From Ardenticatenaceae bacterium (GTDB taxonomy: Bacteria > Chloroflexota > Anaerolineae > Promineifilales > Promineifilaceae), in the NCBI GenBank assembly GCA_020634565.1, contig JACKBN010000001.1:496001-560000 (forward strand): 64,000 nt of DNA. The letters run 5' to 3'. The number at the start of each line of letters is the position of its first letter. The first letter of the stretch is position 1. The notes beneath the pieces are model-generated. The model made no database searches and was not told the DNA's origin. It saw only the letters and a list, made by a program, of their open reading frames with translations. A program made the translations under genes and the position numbers. Below, piece after piece: positions 23,833-33,090 of this stretch.

Positions 23833-26800
23833 TTACATGAGTGAATTATCTGGAGGGAATTTGGTTTGTATGGCGTAAACGGGAACGGCCGTTGCCCGTC
23901 CCTTTAGCCGCAACGGCCGTATCGGCAGCACATCCACGTGAACGGCCGTTGCGGTGAAGCTCTCTTCACCCATCACAATTTGCCCGTCATTGGCCAGCGC
24001 CACCATCTCACCAGCCAAATCCACCACATCGCCCAAGACGGTAAAGCCCCGACCGCCGCCGCTGCCCGCATAGCCAGCCACAGCCCAACCCGTGTTCACC
24101 ACAAAGCGGAACTTTAGTTCCCGATGTGCATGATCTTTCGGCAAGGCTGCCTGATATTGGCTGATTTCTTCCTCAATGGCTTGGGCAGCCTGCACCGCCC
24201 GCCACACATGGTCTTCTTGCGCCAGCGGCAGGTTAAACACCGCCAGCGTTTCCCCCTGCTCAGAGCGAATAATGGTGCCCTCAAAAGCCAAAATCGTTTT
24301 CGTGACTTTTTCCCGGTAGAGCGCCAGCATCGCCAGCACGTCCATCGGATCATGCTGCGAAGCGTAGGTTGTTTGCCCTTGCATTTCTACCAGCAGCACC
24401 GTCAGTTCCTGCTCCTGGCCATTCAGGTTAAGATCCCCCTGACGCACGGCTTCAATGGTTGCCTCGGCCACGGCAGGCGATACATTGGTAGCAAACAGAG
24501 AGAGAATTTCGCGGCGACGGCGCACTTCGACGGCATAGCGGTAGACCGTAACCATCACATAGCTCAAAGCAATCGCCAAAAAGGGGAAGTACAGGTCCAA
24601 CATAAGACCCGTCACATCAAATACCCAGCCAGCCAGTAAAAAGTAAAATCCGGCAATGCCCAGCGTAAAGAGCAGTCCGGTGCCGGGACGCACGCAAACC
24701 AGCCCAACCAGCAGCCCCAAAATGAATAAGATGAGAATGCGTACGGCCGTATCTGGCACAGAAATAAATTGTTCAGACCAGATTGACTCAATCACGTTGG
24801 CCAAAATTTCCACACCATACATGGGACGGCCGTTGCTGACAGGGGTCAAGTAACGATCCGGCTCAGCCGTGGCGGTGATCCCCACCAACACAATCTTGTC
24901 ACGCAGCAATGATTCCGGCACGGTGCCAGCCAGCACATCCTGGTAGCGCACCATGTTAAATGTAGTCTGCTCCTCATCAGCAGGCGGCCCGGCATAATAA
25001 ATACGCATCTCGCCATTTTGATCCACCGGAATTTGCCGGCCTGCCACGGTTAAACGGCCGTTTTCTGCCACCCCATCTGGCAATCCCCCGCCCAAATAAT
25101 TGGTGAGAGCCGCCATAGCCAGGCTGTCGTACATCTCGCCATTCGCCGAAGCAATGGTCGGCAGGCGGCGAATGTAGCCATCTTCATCATGCAAAATGCT
25201 GGTGTGCCCCACTGCCGCCGACACGGCCATAAAGGACGGTTCGGGCAGAACGGCACCCTCATAGCGCAGCTGCCCCACCAAATCATGAATGGCGTCACCT
25301 TGCAGCAGCACCGGCTGCACCACATTTCCCGCCTCGGCCATGGCCTCCAGCAGCTGCGCATCATCTGCCGATTCGGCAAAAACAAAGTCAAAGACGATTG
25401 TTTTTGCCCCGGCAGCCACCAGCTGCTCCAGAAGTTGGGCATGTAAAGCGCGGGGCCATTGAGACCAACGGCCGTACTGCGCCAAACTATCATCATCCAC
25501 TTCAACAATAGTCACAATATCGCTCACGGGATACGGGGCCAGCAACACATCCTGCATTTGCTCCGCCGGAAGCGCAAAATAGCCCAGCATAAACGCGATG
25601 CTGGCCAACAGACCCGCCACCACCCCGATAGCGCTGCGAGTAAGCGACAGCCCTTCTCGATCCTCTAAGAGCTGCACTCTCAAACGCCGCCCCAACAAAC
25701 GACGGCGCACCCCAATCGGCACGGAAAGCGGCAAACCATCTGTCTCTTTCTCGATTTTTTGCAGAATATCCAGGACGGGCTGCCCGCTGCCTTCTTCATA
25801 CGCTTCAAGGAGCGTTTGTACGGCCGTTTCACTGCGCATCTGGCTGATAATTTGCACAGCCTGCTGCGCCTGACTGCTCTGTTCCAGCGCCAAATGCGCC
25901 AGCCGGGCATCCCCTTCCGGCGATACGCCCACAGGCTGCCACGCTTCCGCCTTGGGCAACAAATGGCGCAAAACGTTGAGCGCATCGCGACGCACGCGCC
26001 ACTCATTTGTGGAAGTGGCCAGATCAATCAGCTTTTCCAGCGAAGGACGCACCGCCAGCGAATCAGCCAATGCGCCAGCCGGCTCCCGCAGCAGCAGGGT
26101 CAACACCCGCGAGACCACCTCCTCATTTTCGCTAACCAGGGCCTCCATGCACACCTGCCACCGCAAGTCAGGATCGGGGGCGTGTTCCCACCAGTAGGGC
26201 AAATTGTAATCATGCACCAGCGCCCCACGCAGCAAAAATTGGTAAACATCTTCTTTGACGGTTTGGTTGGAACGGCCGTAAAAAGACATCAAAAAGGCCA
26301 GGTGGGTCAGGCTCACAGGGAAGGCTACCGCTGGCTGCCACGCCTGGCGATGCCGATCCAGCAAATAAGTAACATCTTGCCGCCAAAACGCCTCTTCCAT
26401 TAGCTCAATCGGCTGCAAGGTCGGCCCTACTTCTTTTTGCACGTCAGGGGGAAACGCTTCATAAAGCATGGCATAGGCAGACTCAGCCGACTCCGGCCGA
26501 AGCTGCCATTGATAAGCGGTAAAGGCCCGGAGAACGGCCGTTAATCGGGGCGGGCATGCCTCATTATCTTCAGCCGGATCTGGCAGCACCCCATCTTCAT
26601 ACTTTTGCTTCATCGCCAGGCTGTACTGCCCATCCCACGGCAGGTGCCCCGTCAGCATCTCATACAGCACGATGCCAAAACTATAAATGTCAGACTGCTG
26701 CATGATGCCGTGATAAGCTTGCTGTTCATACGGGGCATACGGCCCCGTACCTCGGCCCGTGTGCAGCACCATCGTGCTCTGGCTCAACTGCTTCGCCAAA

Positions 26801-27330
26801 CCAAAATCAGCCAGATACACGCGCATCTGGCTGTCCAACAAAATATTGCTTGATTTAATATCGCGGTGCACAATGCCCCGTTGATGCAGGTAACGCAGCG
26901 CGGACAAAACCTGCTTCGCGGTACGCGCCACATTTAACAAGGAGAGCTGCCCCGCCTTCAACCAGTCAGACAGCGTACCCAACCCTTTGTAAGCCATCAC
27001 AAAATAGGCAAACGTCTCCGCCATGCCAAATTCGTACATCGGCAAAATATGGGCATGCTCCAAACTGGCCACCAAATGCACTTCGCGCTCAAAATTGGCT
27101 GGCACAACCGAAGCCAGCGCCGGATCATTTTCATCGGTGGAGATGATTTTGATCGCCACCAGGCGCTTGCGCACGTTGTCAAAACCAGACCATACCACCG
27201 CTTCACCGCCGCGGCCGATCTGCTCAAGCAGCGTGTAAATTCCCAACTGATACCCACGTATCAGCTCAACCTCTTGCTCCTGTTCGGCCAGCAAAAGGGG
27301 GATTGGTTGAATTCTTTGGCTATCTTCCAT
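23833..27330 (-). CDS. Ser/Thr kinase - CHASE2 - degenerate class III cyclase fusion
   Basis: An 1165-residue multidomain sensor. Residues 31-290 are a protein kinase with G-loop GRGGEAV, VAIK lysine 61, HRDIKSSN (Asp157) and DFG (Asp175), all intact. Residues about 300-560 are helical, HEAT-like. A membrane helix at about 565-587 precedes an extracytoplasmic CHASE2 domain (about 600-855, VTIVEVDDDSLAQYGRW). Two to three membrane helices (863-930) lead to a class III nucleotide-cyclase fold (about 970-1155). There the expected metal aspartates are Glu982 and Glu1027, and the transition-state Asn and Arg are Asp1104 and Glu1108, so cyclase activity is doubtful. It probably phosphorylates cytoplasmic targets in response to an external cue. 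Confidence 0.9.
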   Translation of the reverse strand: MEDSQRIQPIPLLLAEQEQEVELIRGYQLGIYTLLEQIGRGGEAVVWSGFDNVRKRLVAIKIISTDENDPALASVVPANFEREVHLVASLEHAHILPMYEFGMAETFAYFVMAYKGLGTLSDWLKAGQLSLLNVARTAKQVLSALRYLHQRGIVHRDIKSSNILLDSQMRVYLADFGLAKQLSQSTMVLHTGRGTGPYAPYEQQAYHGIMQQSDIYSFGIVLYEMLTGHLPWDGQYSLAMKQKYEDGVLPDPAEDNEACPPRLTAVLRAFTAYQWQLRPESAESAYAMLYEAFPPDVQKEVGPTLQPIELMEEAFWRQDVTYLLDRHRQAWQPAVAFPVSLTHLAFLMSFYGRSNQTVKEDVYQFLLRGALVHDYNLPYWWEHAPDPDLRWQVCMEALVSENEEVVSRVLTLLLREPAGALADSLAVRPSLEKLIDLATSTNEWRVRRDALNVLRHLLPKAEAWQPVGVSPEGDARLAHLALEQSSQAQQAVQIISQMRSETAVQTLLEAYEEGSGQPVLDILQKIEKETDGLPLSVPIGVRRRLLGRRLRVQLLEDREGLSLTRSAIGVVAGLLASIAFMLGYFALPAEQMQDVLLAPYPVSDIVTIVEVDDDSLAQYGRWSQWPRALHAQLLEQLVAAGAKTIVFDFVFAESADDAQLLEAMAEAGNVVQPVLLQGDAIHDLVGQLRYEGAVLPEPSFMAVSAAVGHTSILHDEDGYIRRLPTIASANGEMYDSLAMAALTNYLGGGLPDGVAENGRLTVAGRQIPVDQNGEMRIYYAGPPADEEQTTFNMVRYQDVLAGTVPESLLRDKIVLVGITATAEPDRYLTPVSNGRPMYGVEILANVIESIWSEQFISVPDTAVRILILFILGLLVGLVCVRPGTGLLFTLGIAGFYFLLAGWVFDVTGLMLDLYFPFLAIALSYVMVTVYRYAVEVRRRREILSLFATNVSPAVAEATIEAVRQGDLNLNGQEQELTVLLVEMQGQTTYASQHDPMDVLAMLALYREKVTKTILAFEGTIIRSEQGETLAVFNLPLAQEDHVWRAVQAAQAIEEEISQYQAALPKDHAHRELKFRFVVNTGWAVAGYAGSGGGRGFTVLGDVVDLAGEMVALANDGQIVMGEESFTATAVHVDVLPIRPLRLKGRATAVPVYAIQTKFPPDNSLM

Positions 27331-27474
27331 TTCGTTTTCGTTGGGCTATAACAATCCCTGGCCACTGGCCATTTGCACTTGGGAAAATGAAACAAATCAT
27401 ACCGTATGATACAACCTTAATTTTAACCTCTGGTCTGTAGGAAAACAGTCAGGGGCCAGAATTTTACTGTATTT

Positions 27475-28494
27475 TCATGTCTGGTTCGCCGTTGCCTGTT
27501 TTTGCACCCGCAAAACTTCTTTTTCGGCAGCAGTGAGAAACGCCAGCGCCAGTCCATTTTGCTGTACCTGCCATGCCTGCTGCTGGCTCAAGCCTGCCTG
27601 CGCCACCGCCACCTGATACTCAAATGGCAGGTCAATGGCGCTAATGCCCGGATCATCGGTGTTGATGGTGGCGAGAATGCCGTGTTCCAGCATCGTTTTA
27701 AGCGGATGGCTGGCGTAGTTGGGCACGGTGCTGGTTTGCACGTTGCTCGTCAGGTTCATTTCCACGCCAATGCGGTTCTCCGCCAAGTAATCCATCAGCG
27801 CCGGATCATCCACGGCGCGCACGGCATGGCCGATGCGCGTGGCCCCCAACTCACGGATGGCTTGCCAAACGGCCGTACTGCCTCCAGCCTCCCCCGCATG
27901 AATCGTAATCTCCCAGCCCGCCTCGCGCCCCTGCCGAAAATGGTCCACAAACAGCTCACCGGGAAAATTCACCTCATCCCCGGCCAAATCCAGCGCCACC
28001 AGATGATCCCGCTGCGTCAGCAACGCATCCAGCTCCTTTTGCCCCACCTCAGCCCCATACGTCCGGCTGATGATGCCGATGAGATTGGCCCGCACGCCAA
28101 AATCCCGCTGCCCAGCGGCCACGCCATCGACCACTGCTTCCACCACGCCTGCCGGGTCCAGCCCGTGCGGATCCGCCATAAACACCGGACTAAAGCGCAG
28201 CTCAATGTAATCGATCCCTTCCCGCTGGGCGTCCTGCACATTTTCATAGGCGATGCGACGGCACACGTCATAGTTCACCAAAATGCCCACCTGCCATTCA
28301 AACTTGGCAAAAAAAGCGAGGATATCGGGTTCGGGCGTAGTAACTTGGACAAACGGCCGTAATCCCTCCAAATCTCGCGCGGGCAAAGGCAAATTGTGCT
28401 GCAAACCAACATCAAGAATCGTTTCCAGCCGCACGCTGCCATCTAAATGTCGGTGCAAATCAACCAGGGGAAAGTCCGGACGAATCACGCTCAT
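27475..28494 (-). CDS. add: Adenosine deaminase
   Basis: A zinc-dependent purine salvage enzyme converting adenosine to inosine, or a close relative acting on adenine or another purine. Zinc ligands are visible in LVDLHRHLDGSV near residue 13, ITIHAGEAGG near 198 and INTDDPGIS near 288, along with GATRIGHAVRA. The 339 residues are typical. A GGAGACAAC site precedes the ATG. It is divergent from the UroD-family gene, with 150 bases between the two starts. Confidence 0.9.
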   Translation of the reverse strand: MSVIRPDFPLVDLHRHLDGSVRLETILDVGLQHNLPLPARDLEGLRPFVQVTTPEPDILAFFAKFEWQVGILVNYDVCRRIAYENVQDAQREGIDYIELRFSPVFMADPHGLDPAGVVEAVVDGVAAGQRDFGVRANLIGIISRTYGAEVGQKELDALLTQRDHLVALDLAGDEVNFPGELFVDHFRQGREAGWEITIHAGEAGGSTAVWQAIRELGATRIGHAVRAVDDPALMDYLAENRIGVEMNLTSNVQTSTVPNYASHPLKTMLEHGILATINTDDPGISAIDLPFEYQVAVAQAGLSQQQAWQVQQNGLALAFLTAAEKEVLRVQKQATANQT

Positions 28495-28644
28495 GTTGTC
28501 TCCAAAATTCTATTGTCACTTTGTAGATTGCTGGTATGTTAGCCACCATTGACAGAACCAACAAACATCCCCTCGTTCCATGCGTTCACTAAGTGCATGG
28601 ATGAGTCAAATCTGTGCAATCTGTGGATTTTAGAAGGAGCAATC

Positions 28645-29796
28645 ATGACCCCACGCGAGCGCGTCTTAGCCGCTATCAACCACGAAGAACCCGACCGGGT
28701 GCCCATCATTTTGGGCGTTAGCAACGCCACCGGCATCAAGATGAAAACATACCAGAAGCTTAAAAAGCTCTTGGGCGTCGAGGGTGAAGATCGCTACCTG
28801 TACGATTGGCGGGAATTGGGAACGGCCGTTCCCAACGAAACCATCTTCCAACGCCTGGGCACCGACGTGCGCCCCGTGCTGGATCGCCATCCGGCGGCCA
28901 ACTTCCAGGCCAACGCCAGCCGCGAACCGGGCACGCCCTTCATCGACTCGTGGGGCATTGGCCAGGTGGAACTGGCCCCAGGCGAATGGTTCCCCCATAT
29001 CAACCCGCTGGCCAACGCCCAAACCATCGCCGATCTGGACGCATTCAACTGGCCCGACATGGACGACCCCAGCCGCGTCGCCCACGTGCGCGCCGAAGCC
29101 GCCGCGCTCGCTGCCGAGAACCAGTACGCCATCATGGCCACACCCTGGCTGCTCTTCCCGCTGGAGCGCGCCTTCCAAATGCAGCGCATGGACACATTTA
29201 TGATGGCGATGGTGGAAAAACCGGACTTTGCCAAAGCGCTGCTTGCCAAAATCACAGAGCACTGTAAACAATTGATGGGCCATTTTCTGCGGGAACTGGG
29301 CGACAACGTGGATATCATCAAAATCGGCGACGATTTGGGCACGCAAACCAGCCTGCTCATGTCCCCCAAAATGTACCGCGAGTTTGTGAAACCGTTCCAC
29401 GCGGATTACATCGCTTTCATCAAAGCACACACCAAGGCCAAAGTGCTGTTCCACACCGACGGCGACGTGTTTCCCCTGATTGACGATTTGGTAGAGATGG
29501 GCGTGGACATTTTGAACCCAATTCAGACCTCCGCCGGGCGCATGTCTGAATTGGCGGAGCTAAAGCGGCAGTTTGGCCACAAGATCGTCTTCTGCGGCGG
29601 GATTGATACGCACCGCGTGCTGCCCTTCGGCACCCCCGACGACGTGCGCCACGAGGTGAAGCGGGTCATCGAAGCGCTGGGGCCGGGCGGCGGCTACCTG
29701 CTGGCCTCGGTTCACACCATCATGAACGATGTGCCCCCGGAAAACGTGCTGGCCATGGTAGACGCGGTAGAAGAATACGGCCGTTACCCATCATAA
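28645..29796 (+). CDS. Uroporphyrinogen decarboxylase-family protein (MtaA/CmuA-like)
   Basis: The start at 28645 has AAGGAG five bases upstream and gives the family N-terminus MTPRERVLAAINHEEPDRVP. Further family segments are KVLFHTDGDVFPLIDDLVEM near 275, IVFCGGIDTHRVLPFG near 325 and GGGYLLASVHTIMNDVPPEN near 350. At 383 residues it resembles the methyltransferase-associated and uncharacterised UroD branch rather than the haem enzyme HemE; no haem genes are nearby. It may transfer methyl groups or act in an unknown catabolic step. Substrate unknown. Confidence 0.82.
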   Translation: MTPRERVLAAINHEEPDRVPIILGVSNATGIKMKTYQKLKKLLGVEGEDRYLYDWRELGTAVPNETIFQRLGTDVRPVLDRHPAANFQANASREPGTPFIDSWGIGQVELAPGEWFPHINPLANAQTIADLDAFNWPDMDDPSRVAHVRAEAAALAAENQYAIMATPWLLFPLERAFQMQRMDTFMMAMVEKPDFAKALLAKITEHCKQLMGHFLRELGDNVDIIKIGDDLGTQTSLLMSPKMYREFVKPFHADYIAFIKAHTKAKVLFHTDGDVFPLIDDLVEMGVDILNPIQTSAGRMSELAELKRQFGHKIVFCGGIDTHRVLPFGTPDDVRHEVKRVIEALGPGGGYLLASVHTIMNDVPPENVLAMVDAVEEYGRYPS

Positions 29797-29801
29797 GAAT
29801 T

Positions 29802-29868
29802 AACCGCGGAGGGCGCGGAGAGCGCAGAGAAAAATAAAAACTCCGCGTCCTCCGCGCTCTCTGCGGTA
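29802..29868. repeat. CGCGGAG-type palindrome between convergent genes
   Basis: The left arm (29802-29829, words CCGCGGAGGGCGCGGAG) and right arm (29841-29867, words CTCCGCGTCCTCCGCG) are complementary over most of their length, around an A-rich loop. It may terminate both flanking genes. The motif is a GC-rich relative of the CACAGAG type. Confidence 0.75.
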
Positions 29869-29874
29869 AAAAAA

Positions 29875-30882
29875 TTAGCGAGGCAGCTTGGGAAGCAACA
29901 GTTCCCCAGTTTGGCGGTAATGAGTGTAGAGGTTGGCGTGGAAAACGGCCGTTTTCGCCAATCCCTCCGGCCAAACATGAGCAATCCAGTTGGTCTTCCA
30001 CAGCATCCGGCCAAACATCAGCAATTCCATCTCGCCCTCTGGCCAGGATAGCAGTGACTCATAGCCCGCGCGGAACGCCGCCAGCAGCCGCGCATACGCC
30101 GCCGAATCGCCCACGTCTTCGTACAAATCCAGCAGGGCCATCGCCATGTCGTGCAGGCGATAGCCCCAAATAGTGTCTTCAAAGTCAAACGGGTAAAGCT
30201 CGCCCCGATAAACTTTGATATTGTCGTGCCACAAATCGCAGTGGATCACCCGCAAATCAGCCGGGTCGAGCGCGGCGTAGGTTTGAGTCACCACCTCGCT
30301 CATCTGGCGCAACGTGGCTTCCGTTTGCGGCTCGTACAGCGCCAAACTAGATTCTGCAAAAAGCACGTTTGGCTCGCCGCGCGAGAGAAACTGGTTGAAC
30401 TTTTTAGTCGTGAAACCATCCGGCGGTTCCCAATTAGCCCCGTGCTGATGCAGCTTGGCAAACAGCTCGCCCATCTTGGTGATATTGGGTGCGGTCAGCC
30501 GCTTGCCCAGCAGCACGCCGGGCAACCAGCTCATCAACACCGCGTGGAAACCATCGGGCACACCTGCTGCTTGTGGCAAAACCACCGCCTCACCTGCCGG
30601 TGAATGTACCAACTGCGGCACAGGAATGTCGGTGTCACGGGCCAGGGCATCAAGCCACATCGCTTCAGAAACGGCCGCTTCCACCCCACGCCATTCTGCA
30701 TTGGCTACGCGCAAGGCTAACGTTCGCCCGTCATCTGTGCGGACGCGGTAAATGAGGTTGGTGTCCCGGCCATAAAGCTTGAGCTGAACGGCCGTTACGC
30801 CAAACTGCCGCAGTGCATCCTCTGCCAACCCACGCAGCCGCCGCAGCTTCCCTTTTGATGTCAGTTCTTCGTATGGTTTCAA
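29875..30882 (-). CDS. APH/choline-kinase-fold phosphotransferase
   Basis: An aminoglycoside-phosphotransferase-fold protein of about 335 residues. The catalytic segment VIHCDLWHDNIKV and the metal motif LYPFDFEDTIWGYRLHDMA are clear. The N-lobe has LIYRVRTDDGRTLALRV. The TTG at 30882 is chosen because AAAGGA lies just upstream; the longer reading starts inside an ATCTGTG repeat. Family members phosphorylate small alcohols such as homoserine, choline or antibiotics; nothing here points to antibiotic resistance. It converges on the UroD-family gene. Confidence 0.8.
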   Translation of the reverse strand: MKPYEELTSKGKLRRLRGLAEDALRQFGVTAVQLKLYGRDTNLIYRVRTDDGRTLALRVANAEWRGVEAAVSEAMWLDALARDTDIPVPQLVHSPAGEAVVLPQAAGVPDGFHAVLMSWLPGVLLGKRLTAPNITKMGELFAKLHQHGANWEPPDGFTTKKFNQFLSRGEPNVLFAESSLALYEPQTEATLRQMSEVVTQTYAALDPADLRVIHCDLWHDNIKVYRGELYPFDFEDTIWGYRLHDMAMALLDLYEDVGDSAAYARLLAAFRAGYESLLSWPEGEMELLMFGRMLWKTNWIAHVWPEGLAKTAVFHANLYTHYRQTGELLLPKLPR

Positions 30883-30930
30883 ATGAGGTTCCTTTGCTTC
30901 AACCCACGTGGCTGAATACAAAGGAAAAAA

Positions 30931-30998
30931 TATCAAAGATTTCGCAGATTGAAAAGATTAAAAAATCTGTCAAATCTGTGAAATCTGTGATTAGATTC
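30931..30998. repeat. ATCTGTG-type palindromic repeat upstream of the APH-fold gene
   Basis: The left part has AAGATTTCGCAGATTG, and the right part has AAATCTGTCAAATCTGTGAA and ATCTGTG. A fuller element lies at 50960-51022 and a short half near 28606-28632. It sits between the phosphotransferase gene and the VWA gene. Confidence 0.6.
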
Positions 30999-31006
30999 TT
31001 GGCCTT

Positions 31007-32086
31007 TTACGGGTAACGCCGCCATTTGAGGGAGAGGAAAACGGCCGTTGCCACAAAAACCACCGCCGCCATCACAAAAAAGACGCTAATCTCAATCGCT
31101 TCTTTTTGCAGGATAATTTGGGTGGGCAGCTCTTCAAACACTTCCAGCAATTGTTCAGCGCTTTCGGCACGATAATATTCGCCGCCTGTCATATCGGCCA
31201 CGCCTTGCAGCGTTTCCTCGTCAATCACCAGGAAGCGGCGGAAATTACCGCCACCCCCGCCACCGAAGCCGCCGCCAAAACCACCCCCGCCAAATCGCCC
31301 ATTAAAAACATCCCCGCCAAGCTGCGCCTGCGTACACACCATCTCTGGAATCTCATCCGTGCCAAAACCAATGGTGTAAACACGCACCTGACGGTCAGCA
31401 GCTTGCTGCGCGGCGTCCAGCGGCAGCGGCCCCTGGCTGTTAGCGCCGTCTGTCAGCAGCACGATGATGTCTGGTTGGTAGTTTTCCGCGAGTTCTGTGA
31501 CGGTTTCGTCGGTTTGCAGATTGAGGCCGCTGGGCGGAACGGCCGTATTCACCTCAGAAATCGCATCAATCGACTTTAACGTCGCGCTGCCAATCGCCGT
31601 GCCTAACGATGTGGTCAGCGTAGCAATCGCCTCACGCAGCACCTCTTTGTCATTCGTTGGTGGCACGACCAATTCCGCAAAACCAGCAAACGCCACCAGA
31701 CCAATCTGCGTGCCGTCGGCCTGCTCTTCCACAAAGGCCAGCGCCGCATCCTGCGCCACCGCCAAGCGGTTCGGCTCCACGTCCGTGGCACACATACTGC
31801 GCGACACGTCCAGCGCCAAAATAATCGTCGTGCGGCTCAGCGGCACCTCCACCTCAGCCACCGGGCGAGCAAACGCCCCAATCAGGCCCGTCAACCCCAG
31901 CAAAAAGAGGGCAAAGGGCAAATGCTGCCGCCAGCGGGCACTCTTGGGCAGCGCCTCGCGAATCAGCGACAGGCTGGAATAGCGCACGGCAAACTTGCGC
32001 CGCCGTCGCAGCATCCAAATGTAAACGGCAATGCTCAGCGGAATGATGAGCAAAAATAACAGTAACCAGGGCCAGAGAAAATTCAT
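31007..32086 (-). CDS. VWA-domain membrane protein with glycine-rich insertion (BatA-like)
   Basis: A 359-residue protein starting MNFLWPWLLLFLLIIPL. Its ATG shares a base with the stop of the preceding gene (TAATG), so translation is coupled. Two N-terminal membrane helices lead to a von Willebrand A domain with an intact MIDAS: DVSRSMC near residue 88, then threonine and LLTDGANSQG. A run dominated by glycine (about residues 265-281, DNA 31245-31299) interrupts the region after the MIDAS, and a final membrane helix lies near the C-terminus. It is the last gene of the MoxR-DUF58-VWA-VWA set, which in other bacteria assists assembly of complexes or cell-envelope integrity. Confidence 0.88.
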   Translation of the reverse strand: MNFLWPWLLLFLLIIPLSIAVYIWMLRRRRKFAVRYSSLSLIREALPKSARWRQHLPFALFLLGLTGLIGAFARPVAEVEVPLSRTTIILALDVSRSMCATDVEPNRLAVAQDAALAFVEEQADGTQIGLVAFAGFAELVVPPTNDKEVLREAIATLTTSLGTAIGSATLKSIDAISEVNTAVPPSGLNLQTDETVTELAENYQPDIIVLLTDGANSQGPLPLDAAQQAADRQVRVYTIGFGTDEIPEMVCTQAQLGGDVFNGRFGGGGFGGGFGGGGGGNFRRFLVIDEETLQGVADMTGGEYYRAESAEQLLEVFEELPTQIILQKEAIEISVFFVMAAVVFVATAVFLSLKWRRYP

Positions 32087-33090
32087 TATGGTACCCGCCC
32101 AAACCAAAGCAGCGACAGCGCCCCGCTGACCAGCATAAACACCAGGCTAATCCCCGCCAAAATCGAGGTCACTTCCATACTTTCGCCGCGAATCGTCAAT
32201 TGCAAATCAATGTTCTGGTAAATGTCGCGCAGTTCTTCTTCATCGGTGGCAAAGTAGTAGCTGCCGTTGGTCAGACTGGCGATCTCTTGCAGTGTGGCCT
32301 CGTTAAGCTGCGTCATCACGCTAAAGCCGTCCAGTTCCAGCAACGCCCCTTGTGGGCTACCAATACCCACCGTATAAACCCGCACCCCCGCCTCGGCGGC
32401 AATCTGGGCAATGTCCAGCGGTTCCGGGAACTCCGTATTTTCACCATCAGACAGCAGCACAATCACCGCCGAGGAAAAGTCATCAATTTGCAGCGCTTCC
32501 ACGCTTTGGGCCAGATCGCCTTCTTCTAGCGCGGCCTCATCCAGCACGATGGCCTGCCCCGCGATGGCGTTGAGCGCGGTGAAGATGCCCTGCCCCAGCG
32601 AGGTGCCACCCTGCGGCGTGAGCCGATCAATCGTGGCCAACACGTCCGCTTGCACGTCTGTGGGCGGCTGCACCACCAACCCGCCATTGCTAAAAGCCAC
32701 CACACCGACGCGAATGGTGCTGGGCTGGTTTTCCACAAACACCCGTGCCGCCTCTTTGGCTGCTTCGATGCGGCTCGGTTCCAAATCCTCGGCCAACATG
32801 CTGCTGGACACATCAAACGCCAGAATCACGGTGCCCTCAATGCGCGGCAGGCTCACGGGCAGTTCCGGGCGGGAGAGGCTAAACAACAGCAGCGTCAGCC
32901 CCACGGCAAACAACGCGGGTGGCCAATGGCGACGGCGACCAACGGCCGTTCCATCCCCACCTCTTACAATGCCTAATGGTCCGAGAACGGCCGTTCCCCG
33001 GTCGCGCAATTTCACCTGCCGCAGGTAATACCAAACCAGCAGCGGCAGCAGCAAAAGCGGCAGCAGCATGATGGGCCAGATAAAGGTCAT
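32086..33090 (-). CDS. VWA-domain membrane protein (BatA-like)
   Basis: A 334-residue protein with N-terminal membrane helices (WPIMLLPLLLLPLLVWYYL and LFAVGLTLLLFSLSRP), then a VWA domain with MIDAS residues FDVSSSMLAEDL near 92, and VLLSDGENTEFPEP. A terminal membrane helix follows (ILAGISLVFMLVSGALSLLW). It starts inside the end of the DUF58 gene (4-base overlap) and ends overlapping the next VWA gene. The protein is a metal-ion-dependent binding module facing outward or inward; the partner is unknown. Confidence 0.9.
   Translation of the reverse strand: MTFIWPIMLLPLLLLPLLVWYYLRQVKLRDRGTAVLGPLGIVRGGDGTAVGRRRHWPPALFAVGLTLLLFSLSRPELPVSLPRIEGTVILAFDVSSSMLAEDLEPSRIEAAKEAARVFVENQPSTIRVGVVAFSNGGLVVQPPTDVQADVLATIDRLTPQGGTSLGQGIFTALNAIAGQAIVLDEAALEEGDLAQSVEALQIDDFSSAVIVLLSDGENTEFPEPLDIAQIAAEAGVRVYTVGIGSPQGALLELDGFSVMTQLNEATLQEIASLTNGSYYFATDEEELRDIYQNIDLQLTIRGESMEVTSILAGISLVFMLVSGALSLLWFGRVP

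Noticed and set aside
28549..28644. Longer N-terminus for the UroD-family protein, starting 32 codons upstream.
   Set aside because: It runs through a half ATCTGTG repeat, while AAGGAG precedes the internal ATG that gives the standard family N-terminus.
28666..29454. A 262-codon antisense frame in the UroD-family gene.
   Set aside because: The sense frame has clear family motifs and a ribosome site; the antisense one has none.
30660..30690. Possible antibiotic-resistance role for the APH-fold protein.
   Set aside because: The fold is used for many substrates; sequence and context give no sign of aminoglycosides.
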